Positions 23,454-35,302 of a stretch of DNA of 64,000 bases are shown in pieces. The notes beneath the pieces were generated by a model. The model ran no database searches. It had not been told where the DNA came from and saw only the letters and a list, made by a program, of their open reading frames with translations. Source of the DNA: Polyodon spathula (lineage: Eukaryota > Chordata > Actinopteri > Acipenseriformes > Polyodontidae); contig NC_054541.1 in NCBI RefSeq assembly GCF_017654505.1, positions 46,076,486-46,140,485 of the forward strand, written 5' to 3'. A program made the translations under genes and the position numbers. Every line of letters begins with the position of its first letter. Within the stretch, counting starts at the first letter, position 1.

Positions 23454-26400
23454 TAGTTTTGATTTTGGATTGGGATGGGTGTTTTGCATTTCCATGGTGC
23501 AAGGTGGAAACACAGTAGGAGGAAAACTATTTGGCTCACAGATCTGAAGGGGAGATGATTCTTTTGTTCTAATATAAGGGAATATAAATGGACTGTTAAC
23601 AAGATCAGTCACCTGATAAGGTAGAAGGGAATAAAGGGAAGCTGTATTGTCTTTCTTCTATGAATGGTGCAGAAAGTGCACAAGTTAGGTTAACTTTCAT
23701 GAATTATATTCAGTTCACAGAAGGGTAAACCATAGATACAGTACCTTTAGTAAACAGACACCACAGAGTTATAGGATAGTAACAAAAAAACTAACCAAAA
23801 AAAAAAAAAAGTTGAAGGATTTGACGCTGTACTTGAACGACCAAAATTGCTTTTCAACACTGAGAACTCTTAAAAAAAAACTTTAATAGCCACCAATTAC
23901 GAGTATAATTATGCTGCCTCGTCAACAATTAAAGCAAAAATGACATGTGAAGGATAAAATTAATGGTGAGGGTTAAAAAAGTATTACACACTCACGTAAA
24001 TGCTTGACAACATATAATTTTCATTTACAGTCTCAGCTGTAATTTCCTTCATTATGCAGCACAAAGAGATTTTTATCTTTAGTTTTCAAAAGTACTAATA
24101 TAAATAGTTTTCAAAAGAAAAATGTTCAGGTGTTATATGCCTGAATAGCTTGGCTCACACAGCACTACCATTGCAATGAAGGATTGCTCTCCATTATGGT
24201 CAGACCACCTCCTTTCGGTCTGTACAATACTCCAACTGAAAAAAAATGAACAAGACCCTCTCCAGCACCCTATCCTGAAGCTATTGCTTGTGTACTCCTT
24301 TCTGTTTCGTCCTTTTGTTTAGTTTAAGAACAAACCTGTCATTCTATTTTCTGAAGCTACTGATGCAACTCAATTAGATGACAAGTCTTTAGAGCAAACA
24401 AGTTGGCAAACCAATGACTGTAGAGTATAAAAAAATAATCTAGCGCTATACTGTACATGGTCCTTGAACAAAGGAGCAGTGAATAGATGTGTTCCCATCC
24501 CCTAAACAAACTTCATTCAAAGTATAGAAATTGTTACAAAGCAGTGACAAGGTAAATAGCAGCTATCTGCATCCTACTTAGTTTTTTGCTTATACTGTAC
24601 AGCTCATTAAAACAAAAGCTGGGAAAACAATGAGAAATGTCAAAAGGCATTGTTATTTTAGAGTTGTTCAACATTACTTTTAAAGTGTTTGTTTTAATAA
24701 AATACTGTCAGTACTCTAATTAGTCAAACACAAAGGACCACGGCATAGTGATCTCAATTGAAACATGTGTCTAATTGTATTATTAATAATTGTATTACTT
24801 TCAGTGCTACTGTATATCAATAAATACAGAACCTGGGTGAAAGGTATTACTGTATCTCTGGTCCACGGAAACGATGTTAAAATAGCATACAAGGTCTGTA
24901 GACTTCACTATATATGATTACCTTACATGCATCTACGTTAATGGGTCAGCAAACATCACTAATGCATTTAATTAACATGATAGTTGTTCAATAGCTATTG
25001 GACGTGTCAATACAGAACAAATAAATGTTGGGTGTCAAGGATTGTGTGCCAATAGACACGATGCTGTGTCTGGGTGGCAAAGAGACATATCATCCCAGAG
25101 ACATATCATCCCAGCTCTGTGGATTTTAAATGATTCAGACACCAGCTTTGACAACCTGAAAAAATTCATAAATAAATAACCCTTAAGTATAGCTTAATGT
25201 TATGTTGTTACTATGGTGCTATGCACAGGAAGCCCACAGCAGTCCAAGCAAATTATATCAAGATTTAACAATCCAGCATGGTCTGATGCCTGTCTTTCTT
25301 TTAAATTATAATTGATTGCATCCTTTAGTGAACGGTTTTATTTTAGCTGCCTGCTTCTGCATTGCACAGCTGTACTGCTGGTATATCCAGTGCATTTCAG
25401 ATGTTGTTTTTTGAATACCAGATGGAGCTAGGGGAATTTCTAGGACATTTTATTTTTAACAAGCAGTATTATTCCACTCCCTAGGCAGGCTTTAAAGGTT
25501 ATTTTATACAATACAGTATAAATATTCTGATTATTGGATTGAATTTCTTACCTGGCGAGTTGTGCATTGTGCATTACACAATAACACATTTGCACTTAGT
25601 TGCATGGGGGCCATAATGAGCACCTCACAGAGTCTCAGCAGTGTGCCATTAACTTCACAGAAGGGTGCCTAATACCCTGACTTTCAGTACGTTAGTGCCC
25701 CCGCTTTCGGCTCGGGATGCATAACTCCCATCATTGTCAACTACCACACAGCAGAGTCTTCTTCGACAGACACTATCGCTTAAATAGTTCCATCCTTCCA
25801 ATTCACCTACGTGAGGAGAAACACATTATGGTAAATATATTTTTTCCTAACTTATTTTCATTTTGAAATTGAGGACAAAGTTAAGAAAATAACCAAATAA
25901 TACATACACCTTTTCCGCAAAAAGGACACTGGTTTACTCCATTAGTTTTATTTCAGGTTTTCCTTCCAGATCAATTTTCTACCTCACAGCCAAACTCCCA
26001 CAAGTGCATTTGAATTCAATTGTGTGCAGTGACATTGATACAAAAAGAAATACAGTTTTTAACATACTGCATGTTAAGTTTGCAAGTTCGTAATGCAATG
26101 GTGAGCAAGAATGAGTCCAAAGAGGAAACTGGATTTCAGTCTTTCCATTTACAATTCTTTGATACTTTACCATGATTTCATTTTCCCTTTACAGTGATAC
26201 TATACTTTAACCATGGTATACTGCTGTAAACTTTTATAAGTGAATACCAATCCAAGTAATCTATAATTCAAAAAGTCGCCTTGTCTTTTCATCCCTAGCT
26301 ATCGTATACCTCAATTCCCAAGTCGAACTTGCTGGCTAGTCTTTCCTTCAGCACAGAAAACTTTCTGGTGAAGCATAAATTATTTTAGCTAAATTAAATT

Positions 26401-27020
26401 CAACATCTCATTTACAATAATTGTCGTAGAAGCAAAAAATACAGACAACAGATAAAACAAAAACAGCTGATATTTAAAAGAATACTTTAAAAAAAGAGAT
26501 ACATCATTAGTAACATAAGCAGGTGCCCATAGCTGGGTTGATGTGCCAAAGACATTTAATTGATTTGTTTTGCTGCCCTCGAATGTTCGCTAATAATTGA
26601 CATTGAGAAGTAAACTGTGTAATTGTTAGAAGTGTAGGGATCTATTTTCAGCATATTTGGCTGATAGAGGATATTAAGAAATTATATGGAGACTTGAGAG
26701 TGACCACAGATCCTGGAGACATGATACAATAAATAAACTGAACTTAAAGTTCTGGTGACTACTGTAGCTAATAAGATTGTCACAATATTGTATATCAGCC
26801 ATAATAGTTTAAATGACAGCTCTTTTTGCATTTAATACAAACTAAGGCTTTTGTTTATTCAAAAACAAGCAAGCAGTGACTTTGATATTTTAAACATTTT
26901 AAATCTTTAATTTACAGATTTATTTATCATTTCAACACTTAACTTTCTGTTTTGCTTTTTCAAACTAACCATTCTATCTGAAAATGTTGCAGTCCTGCAC
27001 TGTATAGTAGTACATTGCCT
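23454..27020. other. Intergenic, no gene seen
   Basis: About 3.6 kb of AT-rich single-copy-looking DNA. No open frame has protein character. A 17-bp direct duplication (AGAGACATATCATCCC) lies near 25,079-25,113. Confidence 0.55.
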
Positions 27021-27411
27021 TGGAGCATTCTGGCTGGTGTAGTGGTTTGAGGCTCAGAGACAGAGTAAAGGCATAAAGTTTTTTATTAAACAAAAATAGT
27101 CAAACAAACAGGCACAAGGGTTCAAAAATAAATAACCAAAATTAACTTACAAAATAAACAGTCAGTTCCAGGTCCTTTAATTCTAAACAAAAACCTCTCC
27201 AACATAACCACAAACTCCCAAACAAAAGAACACACCACCAGCCAGGCCCTCTCCCCTGGCTTTTATCCCCTGTGGCTGGCGCCCAATTAATCAATAATTA
27301 TTCAATTAGAGCTCCAGCCACATTCTCACATGTTTTTCTGCCAGGGAGAAATTTAACCCCCTCCCTGCCAGTTCCAAACATGTTCATATAGATGGGGAGT
27401 TCCCCGTCACA
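27021..27411 (-). mobile_element. LTR-like block, family A (second copy)
   Basis: It is collinear with the 18.4-kb solo LTR: GGCTGGTG near the left end, GAGGCTCAGAGACAG, an A-rich part with a minus-strand TTTAATAAAA signal, a GATAAAAGCC TATA-like box, an inverted repeat (27,271-27,279 with 27,314-27,322), then a GGGAGAAATTTAACCCC stretch and a CACA end. The exact ends and target duplication were not resolved; the left end looks mutated. Confidence 0.68.
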
Positions 27412-29218
27412 GTGTCATATAGGCATTTATGTAGCAACAGTTAGAAGTAACCTTTACCCAGATCGGTCACTGCTTGAGACCGAAGAACATATAATAGCAT
27501 TCCATTGGCTTTCATTTTTTGAGCCTTTCCAGCATTTAACTGGTCTGCTGTGTTGAGGGTACAGTAAGTTATTTTTCTTAGACTGGTCTAGCCATTTACA
27601 GTGAAGTTAAGAGTTAAACTAGAGACGCAGCTCCCGGTTTGTGTTTTTTTTTTAATGTATTTTATTTTTGGACACTTCTTCATATACCAGCACTTAGCCA
27701 GCACACAGTTAGTCTTTACTCTAATGGATTCTGTCAGTAGCTCTAAGGATGTTTTATGTGAAGGACACAATTAGATATTTCCTGCTAGAAAGTGCCCAGG
27801 CTTTGTTTCAATTAGATTGTGCCGACTCATGCAGATCAATAAAAGGATATTATAAAATTAGATGGTAATAAGCTATTTATTTATCTGACAAGATGGTAAC
27901 TGAAAAGTAGAACCGATAAGAAAGCAATAAAACAACACATCAAAGTACCGTAACGAAACCATTTAGACAGCTCTGACGGAAGGATTTCAATAGAATTCAC
28001 AGTTGTTATTTATGCTGTCCAAAATGGCACATACAGAAGTTGTGATTAGATGTTTTTAAATTCAGTTAGCAGTAGACTACCAATGCCTCAGGGTTGATTT
28101 TAGTTTTATAGATCCTATTTACTGGTGGTTTAATCTCACTACTTGAATTCACAGATACTGGTAGAACACTGTTGACCTTGGAAGGGGTACAGCATCATAG
28201 TGGTACATGGCATCTGTAGGTACTTTTTGTTCCCACTGAAGACCTGTAAAGTTGGCCTAAAAGGAGACATAAGAGATATATTGAGTTAAATTTGGATTTC
28301 TGCATCTTCCAAAAGCTGCGCCACTGTAATTTTCCTGCTATTTTTTTATGGTGTTAAAAAAGGGTTTGTGCAATCTTTACCCCCTCCCCTCACATAACCC
28401 AAATCATACATTTCACAGCTTGCTTGAGTAACTCTCCGGGTGATTGGAAGATCAACCACAACCGCTATGTGTATCTAATGCAGCCATCTCTATCCCTTGG
28501 TGTACCTTGGGAGGCCACACATTTAAAGTACCAGGTAAAAACACTTTGGCCTAGTAAGCAGCAAGAGCCTTCAAATAGAGATTGAACTCTGTCCGACCAA
28601 ATGCATTCAAATATCCCCACTGCTGGGACTCCTGATGTGCAGCTGCTGTCTTGAAAATCGGTTTGCTATCCTCAGATACACCACAGCTTCTTTCCGTACA
28701 TTAGTGCTATCTTGGGAATGTGAAGAGAAGCCAGGTCCTGGGGCTTACATGTGAAAAACACAGATATATTTCTTCTGTCTTCATTTGTTCAAATTAAATT
28801 CTGCCTAAATAATTCTACAAAGAGTACTACACAACATTACAAATACATAACATACATTTTTACTTCTAGGCACTGAAAGATTTACTTGCCGGGATGTGTG
28901 AACTCAATTTAAGTGAATAACTGATCTGAAAAAAAGGAAACAGAAAATCATACAAATCATCTGATCTCAAAAGCGACAAATTCTAGATTTTTGGTAAGCA
29001 ACAAGCAATAATAACAATATGGATTTATTAAAATATGCATTTCGTAAACCTCTGCATATAGTATAACAACAGTTTGCTGTTGTATAATATAAATCCACTT
29101 TTGAGATCATAAATAATATGCATGTAGGATGAAACAAGCTAATTTTAAATAATCAAATTGCCCATACACATGCTAAGCACTCAAATCCTTTCTTAATCCC
29201 TAACTCTTTATGAAACTC

Positions 29219-29936
29219 TGTGGCAAAGTGGGTTGCAGTGTGCAGGTGTAAAGGTGATGCAATGCTCCAAACAACAACAAGCAACACAGTTCTGATTCTA
29301 ATTGTAATCCAAGGGTCGAATTTGACCAACAGAAAGTATAAGTGACACACAGGCAATACACAACAATATGTACCACTCTGTATAATTAATGCACAGAGTA
29401 GTCCCAAATAAAGTACACAGTAATCAAAAGACACACACACAAACAATACACATACACGATCACCAGTCCACAGTGAGTAGTGAATATACAATTTATTGTG
29501 CTCTGGTGCAGTGATGTTCCGGGTACATGCTGGCCTTTGGCAACAGCTCCGGAACGTGTTAGCCATCTAATAACAACAAGTAACAATTATACAAACAAAC
29601 AAAACACTCACAATACAATAATACAGGTCCTTCCGGGTTCACTGTGTTAACCAAAACGAAGGAACAGATTACTTCGCTTCGTCCCCTATTTGTATCGTCA
29701 CACATGACCCCTTGATAAAGGATTGCAGCTGGTCCTCCAATCCACGGCTGCCACATAATTCCCCTTCCCGGTCGATGAGTTAGTGCACCGACGCACCGCC
29801 CCCTTTCTAGATGACCGACTTCCCTTTAAACCTGGGAATGAAGTGTCAGGCCAAACAGTCCAGGGTTCCCGTTGATTAGTGCCCTTACAGGTCGGGAGGG
29901 AGATTTACCACCAAAGATCATTCTATTTCTGTCACA
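29219..29936 (-). mobile_element. Solo LTR, family B (718 bp), with 5-bp target duplication
   Basis: The block runs from TGTGGCAAAGTGGG to TTCTGTCACA, flanked by AACTC and AACGC (4 of 5 identical). On the minus strand it reads GGGGTCATGTGTGACG followed by a degraded TATA position (ATACAAATAGGGG), matching the other family B copy. There are no internal genes on either side. The 137-codon frame inside it on the minus strand has no recognisable protein content. Confidence 0.75.
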
Positions 29937-29941
29937 AACGC

Positions 29942-32900
29942 ATATGATGTTTATTATATTTTCCCATCTGGATACCCACCATGCTATTTCCTGCCTTGTT
30001 GTTAGTGATGATTTTTATTGGAATGACAAGTAACAGACAATCCAGGTGCTGGAAAACAGCACTAAGAAAAATATGAAGTATTACAACAATGAACAATTAT
30101 ATTGAATGCAGAGACAGTCAGAGACAGTCTGGTATAAAATAAATGCATTACTATCTAACGAAATGTTGGTTAAGTTTAAATTGATCAAATTATTTGAATG
30201 ATAATTATGAATGATCCAACCGGCATAGTTTATACTTAGAAAACTGTCTACAAAACCATCATATCACATAGCATACATTGTTTCCTTAATTAAGTGAAAT
30301 AGCAAATTCTGACATTTTGTAAATTATAGTAAAGGCATTGTGAATTTCTGTAAATAACATGCATTTGTACAGGAGTTAACTGTTTTTGAGAGTCTAGATT
30401 TAAATAGGAGATCAATTTCAATGTTTGTTTTGCTTCTTTTATCTTGCTGTTTAACTCTTATAAAATCTGTTTGTTTTTTTTTCACAAAATGTGTGACTGT
30501 TTTTTTCATTGAGAAGGGTTACCTTTACAAAAGCCTTTTACTATTCTGCATTGTTAAGAGTTTAGCATTGAGATTTCTTTAAATATTGTATTCTGTTTGA
30601 TCTATAGTATACAACACTATAAAAGAACATCTCTAAGGGCCATTTATAGTATTGGGTTGCAGGTCATGTCTCTGGATAAAATGTTCACATTAAAGATCCA
30701 ACATATATGTCTTTAAGGAATTTTATAAACCACTTATAAGAAATCAACCAATCACAGTCAGATATGTCACAATTCCAGTTCATCTTATCTTGTGTACACA
30801 TGTTATTCCAGGCATAGAATATACACACAATTCTAAGAACGACACTATTGCTTATGTTTATTGGCAAGTATAATCTTCATTGATGTATAATAAGTTTCTA
30901 TTTCATGTGTAGAGTCTCTTATTATAACAGATGCCATTTCGCACAGTATGAGCAGCCAGAACCAATCAGTCTCACATCACTAGCACACCCGACAAACAAC
31001 ATATTAACTAGTAATGCAAATATACATTACATCTTCACTGTCTCTCGCGGTGTGACACGTTAGACACAAAGGAATATGATAACCGTGGAGCTTTTTTTAT
31101 TTATTTTGAATATTGCAATTTCAGTAACAATTATTTAATCATAATAAGCATGCTATTTTGTTCACATCTAATTGTAGACTATTTTTAATGACCATCGTTG
31201 ATTTTCTTCCATCATATCACTCAAATTAAAACTGTATGCAAGTTTTGCTAGCCATGTTCTTTTTGATGCCCAGTTTCTGGCCCTTAGGAGATGTATTCAA
31301 ATGAAAGAGAATTTGTTGGATTAAAAGTGACAGAAAGAGAGCAGGTTTCCTTTTATTTATTTATTTATTTTTTTGGCTTCTGTGAAGGTTACCTTACAAA
31401 TGATATTCAGATTGTACTGATGCCTTTTTTTTAAATTATGACAAATATTACCCGATTATTTACTGTGTAGCTGGTGCTGCCAAGAGAGAGTTCAAATGTT
31501 ACAGGCATTCTCAAATACAGGAAGCAAAAAAATCGATAGATGGAAAAATCAAAAGATGGCAGTCAATTAGGTTGAGCAGTTACCATCAGACGTCTCTGTG
31601 AAGCGAAGGTTCAACACTTAATAAAAATAAACAAAAAAAAACCTCAATGTATATAGCAAAGCCTACTGCCCAACTGAGCCCAGCAGCTGAAAGTGGGGGA
31701 GTGGGTGGGGTTTGTACTATGTCGCTAAAAATGTAAACAAAAATCCAAGACCTTTACCTGCCACAAAATATCAAAAACAAACATCCCTCAGATCTGTGTC
31801 CACAAGGTTTTTTTTTTGTTTGTTTGTTTTGTTTTTAACGAACAGAAGAAAGTAAAAGACCATTACGGTATGTTTATTATTTGTACTGCATTCTAACTCA
31901 GAAATAGCAGTTGCTCCTTCTTCGTTTAAAAACTTTTCCCAGAAAAACTTTGTAACTTTTATAACAGGAGCACGTTTCAGCTGGGTTAGAAGGGGCAGCC
32001 CAATCTTTCACGGCTGTTCCATTAGATTACCAGTAGAACAGATCTGCCTGATAAAGTGTTGCAATTAATGCTGGATACCCGTGAATTTCCAACTGCTATT
32101 AATAAATATGAGATGGCATACACATGGCTGTGCGTGTGTGTGTGTCATCAGAGAGAACAAAATAAGCAAGCCTCCAAGGACACTGTCAGCCCAGGCTCCT
32201 TAGGCACAACCACGCTTCTTCATGACCTTTCCTGATTTATTTCATTAGCTCTCTGGTGCATGCTCACCAGATGCAGTTTGCAGAGGCTGATAAACCCTTT
32301 ATGCCACCTCCCCAGTGATGTGTCAGAATACCCAGTGAGTTAGGGGTTTGGCAGTGTGAGCTGTAACTCAAGGGATCTCATAGATGAAAGACTTCTCTTG
32401 ACATTTCACTTGTGACGGTCAGAGGCTCTTTCTGCTCACTGCGTGGTGCCTACATCTGCCAGGTTTCACTGATTCATCTGAAGTAAATGCTTTTCTTTCG
32501 CATCAATAAGTGATTGTGTAACATACTATATAGAAATCTTAAAATATTTATTCTGAAAAAGCAACAAGACATCATATTTTTATTATTCTGTCATTTCTTA
32601 TCACAAAATAAATACAAAGAAAGAGATATACTAAAGCCTGTAAATAATGAACTGTTTTCAGTCTACAGAACTGAATATTTTGTTCATACTACATGCTTTT
32701 ATAATGTAGAGATGCATTATGCACATTTGTACTGCGTCTCAGAAAAAATAATAGTTACTAGAAAGGACTTTATGTAATGCTGCCATCTGCTGCTCATAGG
32801 ACAGTACATGCTAGTATATATGATATCTTATAAATAACCAGTTCTGTCATAATAATGTAACTTGGATATCTAGGTATGCAGCTTTGTATTGGAAATTAGA

Positions 32901-34314
32901 TACATGCTCTAAAGAGACTGGTTGCATAACATAGCATAACATTCTCTGGGGGTGGAATATGTTTAACAATAAAATACATGAAATACATGCTAAAAGCCTG
33001 CAAAAAAACACAATATTGTGTTTTCCTCATTGCCTTATTTTACTTATCTGCCTGGTTATTCATCAACTCCAATAATTCCCAAACCTTTAAACGAGATTCA
33101 CAATATTACAAGTGTAGAAATTCTGCCATGAAAGTGCTTTAACATAATTTGTCAGATTGGAATGCCCATTAACAGTATAGCTTGTTGCCATGACTACAAT
33201 TAAAGCTATTTAAAAAGCCCTGTACAGTTGCTGGGAATTAGTCTAAAGTTTTTCACTCAGTAGCAGGCTTTTTTTTTATGCAATCATTTTTATGGATGCT
33301 TGGTATTAAACCAATAAGACTATAACAAAGAACATACATTGTAACTGAATACAATGTTTTAAGTTGAATACACTATGTAGTTATTCTCACCTAGAGTAGC
33401 ATGTGCTGGAATAGTACTGACAGAGAAACGAAGCTGTGCATTATAAAAGTGATGCTGTATAAAAGTGTTGATGAAAATGTTCTGGTTAATTCCACTGAGA
33501 AAGCCAGGTCCCAATTTTGTCACCTCAATAAATCCATATAATTGTTTTCTGTCACTTCATGTTAAAAAAAAAATACAGATGTTTTTCTGATACATTCTTT
33601 GGAGTGTCAGCAAACAAATCACTGATGTACCCCTGTCATCCTCAAAATGGAATGAATCCTACACAAAAAACATGGAACATTCCACAATACATCAGCTCTT
33701 CAGCTCCCTCTTCTGTCAGCTCCGAGCTCCACCTTCTCCAATCACACCTTCAATACAAAACCTGGAATCCCTGTTTACACACTGTATAGGACTCTTCTTA
33801 TTGTTGTCACTCTGTATATCATTCTATTTGTAGCTACAGATTTTGTGTTAGGGGTTCTCTAGTGAACCTCCAATATAATCCCTAATCAGTTCAATCTAAC
33901 ACAGTGTCTTTTTCATATTTCTCAGTCATGTCCAACAATAATAGTAAGCAACATTGTGTCCCCACCTCTGTGTGAGGACAGGGCATTTTGAAAGTAATTA
34001 TGCGTGTCCATGGCCTAACCTGACTGACGCGCACAGTAGAGACATGGCTACAGTCCTTTTTCACCAGCTTGTCTTGCTGTAGTGGTTGCTACATCTGTTA
34101 GTCACACATCCTGCTGCATCCCTGTATAAAATGTATTCCTCCTCAGGAAATCTGTCATGTGATTTAAAAAGCACAGTAACAAAAGGGAGCTAATTCCACA
34201 GAGGGCAATCCACTGCACTTAAATTTTCTATGGAAACACATGGTAGGCTAAATCCCTGAGGGATCTCAGAAATCTGTTCTCTCAGAGTGCAGGGGAGGCA
34301 CACATGTCATACCG
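29942..34314. other. Intergenic, single-copy-looking, no gene seen
   Basis: The longest stretch in the window with almost no recognisable repeat. Frames such as 32,514-32,777 have low-complexity, non-protein-like content. The GC-richer part near 32,100-32,470 is the best place to look for conserved non-coding sequence. Confidence 0.5.
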
Positions 34315-35302
34315 TGTAGAAAACAGAAAGTACTGATTAGAGGAGAAACCTCAAAATGGAGCGAGGTAACTAGTGGAGTACCACAGGGATCAATATTAAG
34401 TCCTCTGCTACTCCTAATCTACATTAATGATTTAGATTCTGGTATAGTAAGCAAACTTGTTAAATTTGCAGACGATACAAATAGGAGGAGTGACAAACAC
34501 TGTTGCAGCAGCAAAGGTCATTCAAAATGATCTAGACAAGATTCAGAACTGGGAAGACACATGGCAAATTACATTTAATAGAGAAAAGTGTAAGGTTCTG
34601 CACGCAGGCAATAAAAATGTGCATTATAAATATCATATGGGAGATACTGAAATTGAAGAAGAACTCCTATCTAGGAGTTTATGTTGCCTCAGAAATGTCT
34701 TAATCTAGACAATGTGGAGAAGCTATACAAAAGGCCAACAAGATGCTCGGATATATAGTGAAAAGTTTTGAATTTAAATCAAGGGAAGTAATATTAAAAA
34801 TGTACAATGCATTAGTAAGATGTTATCTTGAATATTGTGTCCAGGTCACCTCGCTACAAAAAGGATATTGCTGCTCTAGAAAGAGTGCAAGGAAGAGCGA
34901 CCAGAATTATTCCGGGTTTAAAAGGCATGTCATATGCAGGCTAAAATTGAGTCTTGAACAAAGACGACTACGTGGCGACCTAATTCAAGCATTCAGAATT
35001 CTAAAAGGTATTGACAATGTTGACCCAAGGGACTTTTTTGACCTGAAAAAAGAAACAAGGACCAGGGGTCACAAATGGAGATTAGAAAAAGGGGCATTCA
35101 AAACAGAAAATAGGAGGCACTTTTTTACACAGAGAATTGTGAGGGTCTGGAACCAACTCCCCAGTAATGTTGTTGAAGCTGACACCATGGGATCCTTCAA
35201 GAAGCTGCTTGATGAGATTATGTGATCAATAAGCTACTAACAACCAAACGAGCAAGATGGGCCGAATGGCCTCCTCTCGTTTGTAAACTTCTTTATGTTC
35301 TT
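34315..35302 (+). pseudogene. CR1/L2-type LINE, 5'-truncated 3' fragment
   Basis: The fragment starts abruptly inside reverse transcriptase at GTAGAAAACAGAAAGTACTG, includes VPQGSILSPLL and a FADDT region interrupted by a frameshift, and continues through the C-terminal domain (LEQRRLRGDLIQAFRILKGI, RTRGHKWRL, VRVWNQLPSNVVEA) to a stop at 35,225. A short 3' UTR follows, ending GGCCTCCTCTCGTTTGTAAA and a TTCTT-type tail. It matches the copy at 63.4-64.0 kb very closely. 5' truncation is normal for LINE insertion. Confidence 0.92.

Noticed and set aside
18396..27411. One long provirus bounded by the two minus-strand family A LTRs at 18.4 and 27.0 kb
   Set aside because: The 18.4-kb LTR has its own near-matching 5-bp flanks, the two LTRs are strongly diverged, and the DNA between them holds no retroviral-type genes but several unrelated elements.
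29153..29566. 137-codon minus-strand frame as a gene
   Set aside because: It lies inside a solo LTR, has no recognisable domain, and is most simply a chance frame.
22378..29936. One provirus bounded by the two family B LTRs
   Set aside because: Each has its own possible target duplication, no polymerase-like frame lies between them, and a family A LTR and a MITE sit inside the interval.
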